From positions 806,001 to 870,000 of the forward strand of contig NZ_JAAOIR010000002.1 of assembly GCF_011440375.1 (NCBI RefSeq): a stretch of 64,000 nucleotides of DNA, given 5' to 3'. Made by a program: the position numbers and the translations under genes. The notes under the pieces are model-generated. The model made no database searches. It was not told where the DNA came from and saw only the letters and a program-made list of their open reading frames with translations. Shown piece after piece: positions 41,005-49,202 of the stretch. Positions within the stretch are counted from its first letter, which is position 1; each line of letters starts with the position of its first letter. This DNA is from Halorubellus sp. JP-L1. Lineage in GTDB: Archaea; Halobacteriota; Halobacteria; Halobacteriales; Natrialbaceae.

Positions 41005-42126
41005 ATGACGGAGTTCGCAGAGCGAGCGACGAAGGTCTCCATCAGTGGCATTCGCGAAGTGTTCGAGGCGGCCGGCGAGGACGCCATCAACCTCGGACTC
41101 GGCCAGCCGGACTTCCCGACGCCATCGCACGCGCGCCAGGCGGCGGTCGACGCGATCCAGTCCGGGGACGCCGACGCGTACACGTCGAACAAGGGCACGC
41201 TCGCGCTCCGCGAAGCGATCGCGGGCCGCTACAGCGAGGACCAGAACCTCGACGTCGACCCGGAGGACGTCATCGCGACCGCTGGCGGGTCGGAGGCGCT
41301 GCACATCGCGATGCAGGCGCACGTCGACCCGGGCGACGAAGTGATCTACCCCGACCCGGGGTTCGTCGCGTACGAGAACCTCACGCACGTCGCGGGCGGC
41401 GAGCCAGTGCCGGTCCCGCTACGGGACGACCTGACGATGGACCCCGCGGCCGTCGAGGAGGCGATCACGGAGGACACGGCGGCGTTCGTCGTGAACTCGC
41501 CCGCGAACCCGACGGGCGCGGTCCAGTCCAGGGAGGACGTCCAAGAGTTCGCGCGTATCGCGGACGAGCACGACGTGCTCTGCATCAGCGACGAGGTGTA
41601 CGAGCACATCGTCTTCGAGGGCGAGCACCACACGCCGCTCGCGTTCGCGGAGAGCGACAACGTCGCGGTCGTGAGCGCGTGCTCGAAGACGTACTCGATG
41701 ACGGGCTGGCGCCTGGGGTGGGTGACGTCGTCGACGCCGCGTATCGAACGCATGCTGCGCGTCCACCAGTACATCCAGGCCTGTGCCAGCGCGCCGGCGC
41801 AGTACGCCGCAGAGGCGGCGCTTTCGGGCCCGCAGGACGTCGTCGACGACATGGTCGGGCAGTTCGAGGAGCGCCGCGACGTCGTCCTCGACGGCCTCGA
41901 GGACATGGGCCTGGACGTTCCGACGCCGTCGGGCGCGTTCTACGTGATGCCGGAGGTCCCAGAGGGCTGGGTGGACGCCGTCCTCGAACGGGACGTCGTC
42001 GTCGTCCCCGGCGAGGCGTTCGGCGCCCACGGCGAGGGCTACGCTCGCATCTCGTACGCGACGGACGTGGAGACGCTGAAGGAGGCGCTCGCGGTGATGC
42101 GCGAGGCGACCGAAGCGGTCCGCTAA
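41005..42126 (+). CDS. PLP-dependent aminotransferase, class I/II
   Basis: The product is a 373-residue fold type I transaminase. The substrate-binding start INLGLGQPDFPTP is at about residues 28-40, the PLP-phosphate region GGSEALH at about 93, NPxNPTG (SPANPTGA) at about 165, the Asp-x-x-Tyr SDEVYEH at about 193 and the Schiff-base lysine in SACSKTYSMTGWRLGW (about 226). The family covers aspartate, aromatic and alanine transaminases; specificity is not readable. ATG at 41005. Confidence 0.9.
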   Translation: MTEFAERATKVSISGIREVFEAAGEDAINLGLGQPDFPTPSHARQAAVDAIQSGDADAYTSNKGTLALREAIAGRYSEDQNLDVDPEDVIATAGGSEALHIAMQAHVDPGDEVIYPDPGFVAYENLTHVAGGEPVPVPLRDDLTMDPAAVEEAITEDTAAFVVNSPANPTGAVQSREDVQEFARIADEHDVLCISDEVYEHIVFEGEHHTPLAFAESDNVAVVSACSKTYSMTGWRLGWVTSSTPRIERMLRVHQYIQACASAPAQYAAEAALSGPQDVVDDMVGQFEERRDVVLDGLEDMGLDVPTPSGAFYVMPEVPEGWVDAVLERDVVVVPGEAFGAHGEGYARISYATDVETLKEALAVMREATEAVR

Positions 42127-42157
42127 CGGTCCTCCAGCACTGAACACGACCACGCGC

Positions 42158-42820
42158 ATGGAGAAGACGCCGAAGGGAACGGGCGTCGGCGTGGACGACC
42201 CCTACGCGCACGTCGACGTCTGCGATCACCTGACGAGCGACGGCACCTGCCGGTACGCGTTCGAGCACCCCCAGCACGATCCCTCGTTCGCTCGCGAACG
42301 GCGCCGCGACGACCTCGCGTGTCCGGTCGTCGCGGACGTCGGCCCGGACTGGGACTGGCGGGACTGCCCGCACTTTCGGTCGACGACGAGCGGTCGCGAG
42401 TGCGCGCGCTGCGGGCTCGAGGAACGCCGAATGGCTCACGACGACGAGCGCCCGCTCGTCGAGGAACACCACCTCTCGTACGCCGACGACGCCGCACGGC
42501 GGGCCGCCGACGCAACCGAACTCGAGACGCCCACCGATGACGACTCCGACGATTCGAACACCGACGACGGCGGGCCGAGCCACGAGATCACGGTCGCGCT
42601 CTGCCGGTGGTGTCACTCGAAGGTCCACGACTCGTGGGCGCGGATCACGGACGACGCGAACCCGAGCGCGGCGGCGCTCGCGGTCGCCGAGGACCGCCGG
42701 AGTCGCGAACTCGACGAAGCCGGATTCGCGGCGGCGAGCGAACGCTACGACCCCACCACGGGCGACGACGGCGACGACGGCGACGACGAAGAACGCGATG
42801 GCGGTCGGGGTGAGGCGTGA
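42158..42820 (+). CDS. HNH-like zinc-binding protein (haloarchaeal, DUF7097-like)
   Basis: The product has 220 residues. Several Cys/His pairs are visible: CDHLTSDGTC (about 22-31), CARCGLEE (about 86-93) and, split by an acidic insertion, VEEHHLSY (about 105) and CRWCHSKVHDSW (about 148-159). The combination of a CxxC, an EHH and a CxxCHxxxH resembles an HNH nuclease fold. The C-terminal 30 residues are Asp/Gly-rich. Catalytic activity is not established and the DUF number is recalled. Confidence 0.6.
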   Translation: MEKTPKGTGVGVDDPYAHVDVCDHLTSDGTCRYAFEHPQHDPSFARERRRDDLACPVVADVGPDWDWRDCPHFRSTTSGRECARCGLEERRMAHDDERPLVEEHHLSYADDAARRAADATELETPTDDDSDDSNTDDGGPSHEITVALCRWCHSKVHDSWARITDDANPSAAALAVAEDRRSRELDEAGFAAASERYDPTTGDDGDDGDDEERDGGRGEA

Positions 42821-42878
42821 GGGCGAGCGCGGTCGCCGCGGTCCGGCCCGCTAAGTCGCTCGCGAGCGTACCACGGGC

Positions 42879-43319
42879 ATGACCGATCACCCCACCCTCG
42901 TCGGGCACGTTCACCTGAAGGTCCGCGACGCCGACCGCGCCGTCGAGTTCTACACGGACGTCCTCGGGCTGGAGGTGACGGAACGCCACGGCTCGTTCGC
43001 GTTCCTCTCCTTCGGCGACCGACACCACGACGTCGCGCTCCAGGGCGTCGGCGCGGACGCACCCGGCCCCGGTCCCGGCGTCGGCCTCTACCACACCGCG
43101 TTCGAGGTCGACGCGGGCGCGACGCTCGCTGCAGTCTACGAGCGCGTCCGAGAGCGCGACGTCGCCGTCTCGCCCGTCGACCACGGCATCAGCAAGGCCA
43201 TCTACTTCGACGACCCCGACGGGAACGGCGTCGAGGTGTACCTCGACACGCGCGCCGACCGCGACCAGTACGAGTGGGCGGGCGTCAACGACCGGTTCGA
43301 TCCGAGCGCCATCGCGTGA
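42879..43319 (+). CDS. VOC (glyoxalase/dioxygenase superfamily) protein
   Basis: The product is a 146-residue single-chain metalloprotein of the vicinal-oxygen-chelate fold. Two beta-alpha-beta-beta-beta modules are visible, with metal-ligand candidates His in GHVHLKVRD (about residue 10), a His in LYHTAFEVD (about 70) and Glu in GVEVYLDTR (about 127). The Asp-Pro-Asp-Gly-Asn (FDDPDGNGVEVY) block is typical. Substrate unknown; catechol-dioxygenase-like and glyoxalase-like functions are both possible. Confidence 0.8.
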   Translation: MTDHPTLVGHVHLKVRDADRAVEFYTDVLGLEVTERHGSFAFLSFGDRHHDVALQGVGADAPGPGPGVGLYHTAFEVDAGATLAAVYERVRERDVAVSPVDHGISKAIYFDDPDGNGVEVYLDTRADRDQYEWAGVNDRFDPSAIA

Positions 43320-43355
43320 ACCGACTCGACCGCCCTCGCGTGACTCGCCGCCGCG

Positions 43356-43553
43356 TCACCGCACGATGTCGCGGACGAGCCGCGGTTCGCCGGTGAGGTC
43401 CGGTTGCTCGGCGACCAGCTTCATGACCTCGTGGTCGGTGACGTCGTAGTAGTCCTTGTCCGTCGCCTCCTCGATGAGCTCGCGCTCCATCCGGAACTCC
43501 GTGCCCTCGTACACCACGTCGACCCCGTCCTCGTCGAAAGAGAGCGTCGTCAT
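43356..43553 (-). CDS. DUF5800-type small protein
   Basis: The product is a 65-residue protein from ATG 43553 (MTTLSFDEDGVDVVYEG), matching the haloarchaeal DUF5800 family by look: two beta strands, a helix ERELIEEATDKDYYDVTDHEV and a C-terminal short strand. Function unknown. A minus-strand CATAACTGCG patch lies about 27 nt upstream of the start. Divergent from the bactofilin gene across a spacer with a 10-bp hairpin. Confidence 0.7.
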   Translation of the reverse strand: MTTLSFDEDGVDVVYEGTEFRMERELIEEATDKDYYDVTDHEVMKLVAEQPDLTGEPRLVRDIVR

Positions 43554-43598
43554 ACGCGCATAGTCGCCGCCGACGCAGTTATGTCTCCCGTTTATGTC

Positions 43599-43636
43599 GT
43601 CGCGTAGCTCCCCTGAGCTCCCGGACGCTACGCGAC
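43599..43636. other. Perfect 10-bp inverted repeat with 18-nt loop
   Basis: GTCGCGTAGC (43599-43608) and GCTACGCGAC (43627-43636) are perfect inverted arms. The loop contains the palindrome GAGCTC. The element lies in the 160-nt divergent spacer between DUF5800 and bactofilin genes, upstream of the bactofilin TATA-like patch. It is not a terminator position for either gene, so an operator or cruciform is more likely. Confidence 0.6.
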
Positions 43637-43679
43637 CCCGGCGCGGACGCTCGTCTGACCCGCGTCTGACGCTCGCGCG

Positions 43680-43690
43680 AGGTTTAAGAC
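43680..43690 (+). promoter_or_regulatory. TATA-like element of the bactofilin gene
   Basis: AGGTTTAAGAC is centred about 29 nt upstream of the GTG start at 43714, supporting that start over the longer open frame. Confidence 0.5.
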
Positions 43691-43713
43691 CCCCGAGAAC
43701 AGTACGTTCGGGC

Positions 43714-44568
43714 GTGTCACTGCACACGGACCCGCTCGACGAACTCAAGATCCCCAGCGGGACGACCGTCGAGGAGCACGACCTCGTCGCGGACGGCGAC
43801 GTCGTCGTCGGCGGTCGGTCCACGATCGAGTTCGGGGTCCGTGGGCACAACGTCCTCTGCGGCGAGGGCGTGAAGATCGGTGGGAACGTCGAGGCGGAGG
43901 GCGACCTGCGCCTGGACATGTGGTCGGACGTCTCCGGGAACGTCCTCGTCGGCCGGGACGCGTACGTCGGCGAGCGCGTCCACATCGGCGGCCAGCTCCG
44001 GGTCGCGGGCGACCTGGACGTCGGCGACGACGTCGACATCGAGGAGGGGTTCGAGGCGAACGGCTGGATCGTCATCCGGAACCCGATGCCGACCGTCGTC
44101 TTCCTGTTCGTGTACCTCAAGCAACTCATGCTGATGGGCGAGGACGAGGCAGCGGAGCAGTTCGCGGACGAGGCGTTCGAGACCGAAGCGATCGAGGAGG
44201 ACCCGCTCGTGATCCCGCGGTCGGCAACGGTGAACGACGACGCGTGGCGGGTGTCGACGCCCGCGACGATCGGCGACGACTGCCGCATCCACGGGAACGT
44301 CCGCGCGGAGTCGATCGAGATCGGCGAGGACAACAACGTCTTCGGGAGCCTGCGCGCGAAGGAGGACATCGTCGTCGGCGAGGGTACGCGCATCCACGGT
44401 GACGTCACCACGCGCAACGGGAAGGTGAAGATCGCGCCGGGCGCGAAGGTGCTGGGCGACATCGGCTGCAAGGACCTCGAACTCTCGAAGAACGCGGAGG
44501 TCGACGGTCGGATGCGCGCCCGCGGTGAGGTCCAGATGCTCGGCCTCAGCGGCCGCAGCATCGAGTAG
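43714..44568 (+). CDS. Bactofilin-like polymer-forming protein
   Basis: The product has 284 residues. Most of it reads as short parallel beta-helix rungs with repeating V-x-(I/V)-G-x-x-(V/A)-x-(A/G) patterns (VGGNVEAEGDL, VGERVHIGGQLRV, IHGNVRAESIEIG, IHGDVTTRNGKV), the bactofilin/polymer-forming cytoskeletal type. Between the two halves, at about residues 128-165, a hydrophobic helix (MPTVVFLFVYLKQLMLMG) and an acidic helix interrupt the beta-helix. The segment might anchor the filament to the membrane. Start is GTG 43714. Confidence 0.75.
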   Translation: MSLHTDPLDELKIPSGTTVEEHDLVADGDVVVGGRSTIEFGVRGHNVLCGEGVKIGGNVEAEGDLRLDMWSDVSGNVLVGRDAYVGERVHIGGQLRVAGDLDVGDDVDIEEGFEANGWIVIRNPMPTVVFLFVYLKQLMLMGEDEAAEQFADEAFETEAIEEDPLVIPRSATVNDDAWRVSTPATIGDDCRIHGNVRAESIEIGEDNNVFGSLRAKEDIVVGEGTRIHGDVTTRNGKVKIAPGAKVLGDIGCKDLELSKNAEVDGRMRARGEVQMLGLSGRSIE

Positions 44569-44604
44569 TCCCTGCGGGCGTTTCTCCTCTCGTACTGCTG
44601 GTGG

Positions 44605-45195
44605 TCAGTCGACCAGCGGCGCGGTCTCGTGTTCGTGCCCGCAGTCGCCGCAGCGACTGACGGGGTGGCCGTCGTCGTCGAGGCCCATTCCGAGGTCGTG
44701 GCTCCCGCAGGCCTCGCAGGGTGCGGGTTCGAACGACCGCTCGCAGTCCGGGCAGTCGAGCGTGAACGCGTCGCCGCCGGTGCCGAGACCGAGTGCGGGG
44801 GCGTCGCAGTCCGGGCACGCGGCGGGGATGCGGACGTCCGCGGTTTGCCTCGGGGCGCCGAGCGCGAGCGCGACGAGGTCGCGGTCGGCGCGCTCGGGGT
44901 TCCGTCCGGTCTGGAACTCGCCGGGCGCGAACCGCACGGCTTCACTTGCAGCGACGGTGACCTCTTTACCCGCAGGGGCGGCGCCATCCCACGATTCCGC
45001 GGGCGGCAGGTGCTCGAATACGGCCTCGCCGGACAGGACGACGAATGCCTCCTCCTGGTCGTTGTGCGCGTGGAGACCGCTCGGGAAGCCCTCGCCGGGT
45101 GCGAGCCGATAGCGGACGACGGCAACGTCCGTCGTCCCGAGGTCGACGCCGAGGTCCGACCGATCGTCGGTGGGGTCGACGGTCGCTCGCTCCAT
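44605..45195 (-). CDS. Cupin domain fused to zinc ribbons
   Basis: The product has 196 residues. The N-terminal half is a cupin: HAHNDQEEAFVVLSGEAVF (about 42-60) holds the HxH...E metal pattern, and VRFAPGEFQTGRN the second motif. The C-terminal half has three CxxC knuckles (CPDC, CPDC, CEAC) and a final CGDC, enough for two zinc ribbons. A cupin plus zinc-ribbon chain may be a metal- or oxygen-responsive regulator or enzyme; nothing decides. Start ATG 45195, 132 nt from divergent ychF. Confidence 0.75.
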   Translation of the reverse strand: MERATVDPTDDRSDLGVDLGTTDVAVVRYRLAPGEGFPSGLHAHNDQEEAFVVLSGEAVFEHLPPAESWDGAAPAGKEVTVAASEAVRFAPGEFQTGRNPERADRDLVALALGAPRQTADVRIPAACPDCDAPALGLGTGGDAFTLDCPDCERSFEPAPCEACGSHDLGMGLDDDGHPVSRCGDCGHEHETAPLVD

Positions 45196-45327
45196 GGTCG
45201 AACGCGCTCGCGCCGCGCCGAAAACCGTTCCGGCAGCGCACGATGCGAACCGAGAAGCCGGGTGCGAGCACGTCGACCCATGGTCGGGACCGAAAGCGTA
45301 TTTCACCGCCCCCGGTTATCGTGTGGT

Positions 45328-46509
45328 ATGCTCTCTATCGCGCTCGCCGGGAAGCCCAATGCGGGCAAGTCTACGTTCTACAAGGCGGCGACGATGGCGG
45401 ACGTCGACGTGGGGAACTACCCGTTCACGACGATCGACCCGAACCGGGGCGTGACGCACGCTCGGACGGACTGTCCGTGCCTGGACCGCGACGAGCGGTG
45501 CGGGAACGAGAACTGCCACGACGGCAAGCGGTACGTGCCCGTCGAGTTGCTCGACGTCGCGGGCCTCGTTCCCGGCGCGCACGAGGGGCGCGGCCTCGGG
45601 AACCAGTTCCTCGACGAGCTGACGAACGCGGACGTCATCGTGAACGTCGTCGACGCCTCCGGCGGCACGAACGCCGAAGGGGAGCCCGTCGACGTCGGGA
45701 CGCACGACCCGATCGAGGACGTGGACTTCGTTGAGGAGGAGATGGACCTCTGGCTCGCGGGCATCGTCGACCGGAACTGGGAGTCAGTCGAGCGGAAGTC
45801 GCGGTCGCCGGACTTCGACGTCGACGACGCGCTCGCGGACATGCTCACCGGGTTCGGCGCCGGGCCCGCGGACGTCCAGTTCGTCCTGCGCGAGATCGAC
45901 TACCCCGACGACCCCAAGCAGTGGACTGACGAGGACCGGGAGACGCTCGCGCGCCACGTTCGCGAACGCACGAAGCCGATCGTCGTCGTCGCGAACAAGA
46001 TGGACGTCGCACCCGAGGAGAACGTCCAGCGGCTCCTCGAACTGGATAAGCCCGTGATTCCGGCAACCGCGGAGGGCGAACTCGCGCTGCGGAAGGGCGC
46101 GGAGGCCGGCGTCGTCGACTACGACCCCGGCGACGCGGACTTCGAGATACTCGGCGACGTGACCGACGCACAGGAGGAGCGCCTCCAGGCGCTCCGCGAG
46201 GCGATGACCGAGTACGGCGGGACTGGCGTCCAGGGCGCCATCGACTACGCGGTCTACGACCTGCTCGACCGCATCACGCTGTTCCCCGTGCAGGACCAGA
46301 GCAAGTGGACGGACGCGAAGGGGAACGTCCTCCCCGACGCGTTCCTCCTCCCGCGGGACGCGACGCCGGTCGATCTCGCGTACGCCGTCCACTCGGACAT
46401 CGGCGACGGCTACCTGCACGCCGTCGACGCCCGCACCGGCCGCGACGTCGGCGAGGACCGCGAACTCGAGGAGGGCGACGTCGTGAAGATCGTCTCCACC
46501 GCGTCCTGA
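45328..46509 (+). CDS. ychF: YchF/Obg-type GTP-binding protein
   Basis: The product is a 393-residue TRAFAC-class translation-associated nucleotidase. G1 GKPNAGKST (residues 7-15), G2/G3 NYPFTTIDPN and DVAGLVPGAHEGRGLG (DVAGLV, about 73) and the G4-like NKMD (about 227) are present. A C-terminal TGS domain (about 305-393) contains FLLPRDATPVDLAYAVHSDIG (core RDATPVDLAYAVH) typical of the family. The DCPCLDRDERC insertion near residue 50 is common in archaeal members. ATG 45328 has a TATA-like GCGTATTTCACC about 28 nt upstream. Confidence 0.9.
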   Translation: MLSIALAGKPNAGKSTFYKAATMADVDVGNYPFTTIDPNRGVTHARTDCPCLDRDERCGNENCHDGKRYVPVELLDVAGLVPGAHEGRGLGNQFLDELTNADVIVNVVDASGGTNAEGEPVDVGTHDPIEDVDFVEEEMDLWLAGIVDRNWESVERKSRSPDFDVDDALADMLTGFGAGPADVQFVLREIDYPDDPKQWTDEDRETLARHVRERTKPIVVVANKMDVAPEENVQRLLELDKPVIPATAEGELALRKGAEAGVVDYDPGDADFEILGDVTDAQEERLQALREAMTEYGGTGVQGAIDYAVYDLLDRITLFPVQDQSKWTDAKGNVLPDAFLLPRDATPVDLAYAVHSDIGDGYLHAVDARTGRDVGEDRELEEGDVVKIVSTAS

Positions 46510-46675
46510 GGAGGATCGGGGACGGAACTCGGACCGCGTTCGAGGGGGATGCACTCCTGGGAATTCCCTACGAAACCCTCGACCGCTCGCATCTACTCTG
46601 CCCGCTCACAGCGCCTCTCGCGTTGCTGCTGGCGCTGTTGGCGTGCGACGACCGGGAGTTGTTCGTGGCGTTCCG

Positions 46676-47575
46676 CTAGACGTACTCGGTTTCGCTCTCG
46701 TAGACCGAGGGGTCGTCCTTGTACTTCCGCGCGATGGTTTCGAGGGTGTTGAACTCCGCGCCGTCCTTGCTCTTGACGTACTCGATGAACTCCTCGAAGA
46801 GGGGAATCATGTGCGGGAGGCCGTGGAGGTCCGGGTGGATAGTGAACGTGTAGACGCCCGCACCGCGGCGTTCGTAGAGGAAGTCGAACTGGCGTTCGTA
46901 GTACTGCTCGTACATCATCTCGGGGTCCTTGTAACCGGCGTGGTAGTTCGGTTGCTTGATGAACAGCATCGGCGGGATGTCGTCGCGGTACCAGCTGATG
47001 GGGATTTCCACGATATCCGTCTCCTCACCCTCTCGATACGGTTCCATCCACGTCTCGGCGGCCTCCTCGTACTGGATTTTCTCCCACTCGTCCCCCTTCC
47101 GCATCCAGTGGGGTTCGAACTCGCTCTCCATCAGGCTGCTGTCGTAGAGGAATCCGTACTCCTCGACCAAGTCGGGCGTGTTGTCGCTGAACTCCCACCA
47201 GCTAGCCCGATGGCCGACCGGCTCGGAGCCGGTGACGTCCTCCACGAGGTCGATGGACGCTTCCATGATGGTCGCTTCCTGCTCGCGAGAGAGGTCGGTC
47301 GGGTTCTCGTGGGAGTAGCCGTGGACGCCGATTTCGTGGCCGGCGGCGGCGACGGCCTCGATTTCGTCGCGGAACGTCTCGATGGTGTGCCCGGGGACGT
47401 ACCACGAACTCGTGACGTCCTGGTCTTCGAGCAGCTGGAGGAGGCGCGGTATGCCCTCCTTGCCTGCCGACAGTCCCCGGGAGAGGTCCGCGGGCGAGTC
47501 CTCGCCGCCATACGACCCGAGCCATCCCGCGACGCAGTCCGCGTCGATGCCGATAGCCACGTCGATGTCGCCCAT
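46676..47575 (-). CDS. Polysaccharide deacetylase family protein
   Basis: The 299-residue NodB-fold hydrolase has the catalytic start AIGIDADC (about residues 7-14), HGYSHENP with the metal-binding H-x3-H (about 86-93) and WWEFSDNTPDLVEEYGFLYDSSL (cores SDNTPD, YDSSL), which resembles PgdA/PuuE-like cytoplasmic members. The substrate could be an amide or N-acetyl sugar. The coding sequence is visibly richer in A/T and uses TTT, AAA and ATT codons more than neighbouring genes, and both flanks are unusual, suggesting recent arrival. Start ATG 47575 preferred to a GTG at 47584. Confidence 0.8.
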   Translation of the reverse strand: MGDIDVAIGIDADCVAGWLGSYGGEDSPADLSRGLSAGKEGIPRLLQLLEDQDVTSSWYVPGHTIETFRDEIEAVAAAGHEIGVHGYSHENPTDLSREQEATIMEASIDLVEDVTGSEPVGHRASWWEFSDNTPDLVEEYGFLYDSSLMESEFEPHWMRKGDEWEKIQYEEAAETWMEPYREGEETDIVEIPISWYRDDIPPMLFIKQPNYHAGYKDPEMMYEQYYERQFDFLYERRGAGVYTFTIHPDLHGLPHMIPLFEEFIEYVKSKDGAEFNTLETIARKYKDDPSVYESETEYV

Positions 47576-47837
47576 TGATAACACCTACCGGAACGAGTGA
47601 CTCCCTCGCGGAAGATTCTGCTGCTGGCAGCTGCAGACACGTCTTCCCCGACCCGGAATCCGTGCGTTATCGCTGTTAGCGGCTGTGAGAACAGTTCTAT
47701 GACGCCCTCGAGTGCTGTATAGAACCAGTTCAGTTCCAGTTCTGCCTGTCGGGTATTTCGTCCGGGAAGCGTCCGAACGAACGGTCGATGGGTTGGAGAA
47801 ACCGCGGGTGACGAGGGTGCGTTCGTCGAGTGAACGG
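47576..47837. other. AT-richer spacer with no supported gene
   Basis: This 262-nt spacer separates two minus-strand genes. It shows short inverted pieces (AGAAC-A-GTTCT near 47693 and GAACCAGTTC near 47724). A minus-strand reading frame here (with ELELNWFYTALEGVIELF) has no start, terminator or recognisable homology. It may be the eroded edge of a transferred segment; no transposase or complete inverted ends are seen. Confidence 0.3.
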
Positions 47838-49202
47838 TCAGGTCAACTGGAGGGGGTCGACCTTGCAGTACTCGCGGAGGACCGTCGTCGCATAGCAACC
47901 GGAGGGCAGCGCGAACGAGAATTCGAGCGCGTCGCCGTCGTCGTCGGGTTCGACGTCGATGGGCGTCGTGACGCGGATGGCGCGTCGCGTGCCCGTGCTA
48001 TCGAACTCGCCGGGGAGGTCGAAGTCGCCGGGTGCGAGGTCGAGGTCGTCGAGGACGGCGCGCTCGATCTCGCCGGGTTCGCCGTCGGCGAGGTCGGTGC
48101 CGGTGCCGACGAGCGGCGCGGTGACGAACGCGCGGCCGCGCTCGCAGTGGCGGGCGACGGTGTCGACGCGCCGGTCGTCGACGCGCTGCGTCCGGTCCGG
48201 GTCGGGTACGGGGAGGTCGTCGGGCGCGTCCGCGTCGGCGAAGCAGACGACGTCGCCCGCGACCGGCCGATGGAACGGGATGCCTCGGCGGATGCGTTCG
48301 GAGAGAACGCGGTTGAAGACGTACGACTGCGCGGCGTGCACGAACAGCGCCTGGAGGTTCTCCGGGAGCGCCTCGAGCGCGCGCCGGTAGTCCGCGGGCT
48401 CGCTCGCGTCGTTCTCGACCAGCTTGTGGAGGATCGTGCGCTCGAACCGGAGCCGGCGGGGGTACGCGTCGAGCGCGGCCTGCCAGTCGCCGGTCGCCGC
48501 GACCTCGCGAGCCTCCCGGGTCCCCTCGCGTTCGGCCTCGTTCGGGTTCGCGACGTACGCCAGCACCGCGTCCTTCCAGTCGCCGCGGGCGATGGCGAGG
48601 CCGACCTCGTGGGTGACCGGGCGCTGGCTCCCGAAGCGCTGCTGGCCGAAGAAGTTCGGGACCGCGACCTTGCTCTCCCCGTCGTGATTCCCTGCATCAG
48701 CGAGCCCGCCCCACTCGCGGAGGGCGTCGGTGACGGCGCTCGCGTTCTCGGGGCGGGAGACGTCGCGCACGCGAATCTGGAACTCGTTGCCGGCGAGGTC
48801 GCCGAAGTAGATGTCGCGGCCGGCGCGACCGACGACCTCGACGTCGGCCCCGTCGACGTCGGGGAGGTCCTCGGGGTCGATCCCCTGCACGGAGAACAGC
48901 TGGGTGGTGACGGCGTGCTTGTCCTTCGTGCCCGCCCAGGAGACGCGTTCGCGACTGATGCCGATGGCGTCGCTGAGGCGGCGCGCGTAGTCGTTCGTGT
49001 CCCACCCCGAGAGCGTGACGCGCAGCACGAGGTGGGGGTAGTCGCCGGTCGGCGCGTCGACGGGCTGGGTGTCGAAGGCTTCGCGTTCGACGACGCGGAA
49101 GTCCACGTCGCTCGCGCGGAGCCGGCCGCCGACGCCGTCGACGTCGCTCGCGTACACCTCCATCCCGACCGCTCGTTCGCGGGGGTGGGCGTCGCGGGTC
49201 AC
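47838..49202 (-). CDS. truD: tRNA pseudouridine(13) synthase
   Basis: TruD modifies uridine 13 of tRNA. The 454-residue protein has the family motif [12 protein letters not shown] with the catalytic aspartate (about residues 88-99), NFFGQQRFG (about 185-193), then the inserted TRUD domain and the C-terminal [14 protein letters not shown] region. The GTG start at 49202 overlaps the stop of the upstream kinase gene by four bases, giving coupled translation. It is the third gene of pth2-kinase-truD. Confidence 0.92.
   Translation of the reverse strand: MTRDAHPRERAVGMEVYASDVDGVGGRLRASDVDFRVVEREAFDTQPVDAPTGDYPHLVLRVTLSGWDTNDYARRLSDAIGISRERVSWAGTKDKHAVTTQLFSVQGIDPEDLPDVDGADVEVVGRAGRDIYFGDLAGNEFQIRVRDVSRPENASAVTDALREWGGLADAGNHDGESKVAVPNFFGQQRFGSQRPVTHEVGLAIARGDWKDAVLAYVANPNEAEREGTREAREVAATGDWQAALDAYPRRLRFERTILHKLVENDASEPADYRRALEALPENLQALFVHAAQSYVFNRVLSERIRRGIPFHRPVAGDVVCFADADAPDDLPVPDPDRTQRVDDRRVDTVARHCERGRAFVTAPLVGTGTDLADGEPGEIERAVLDDLDLAPGDFDLPGEFDSTGTRRAIRVTTPIDVEPDDDGDALEFSFALPSGCYATTVLREYCKVDPLQLT

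Noticed and set aside
47576-47898. Minus-strand frame with ELELNWFYTALEGVIELF, considered as a transposase remnant
   Set aside because: No catalytic residues, no clear family resemblance, no terminal inverted repeats or target duplications were seen.
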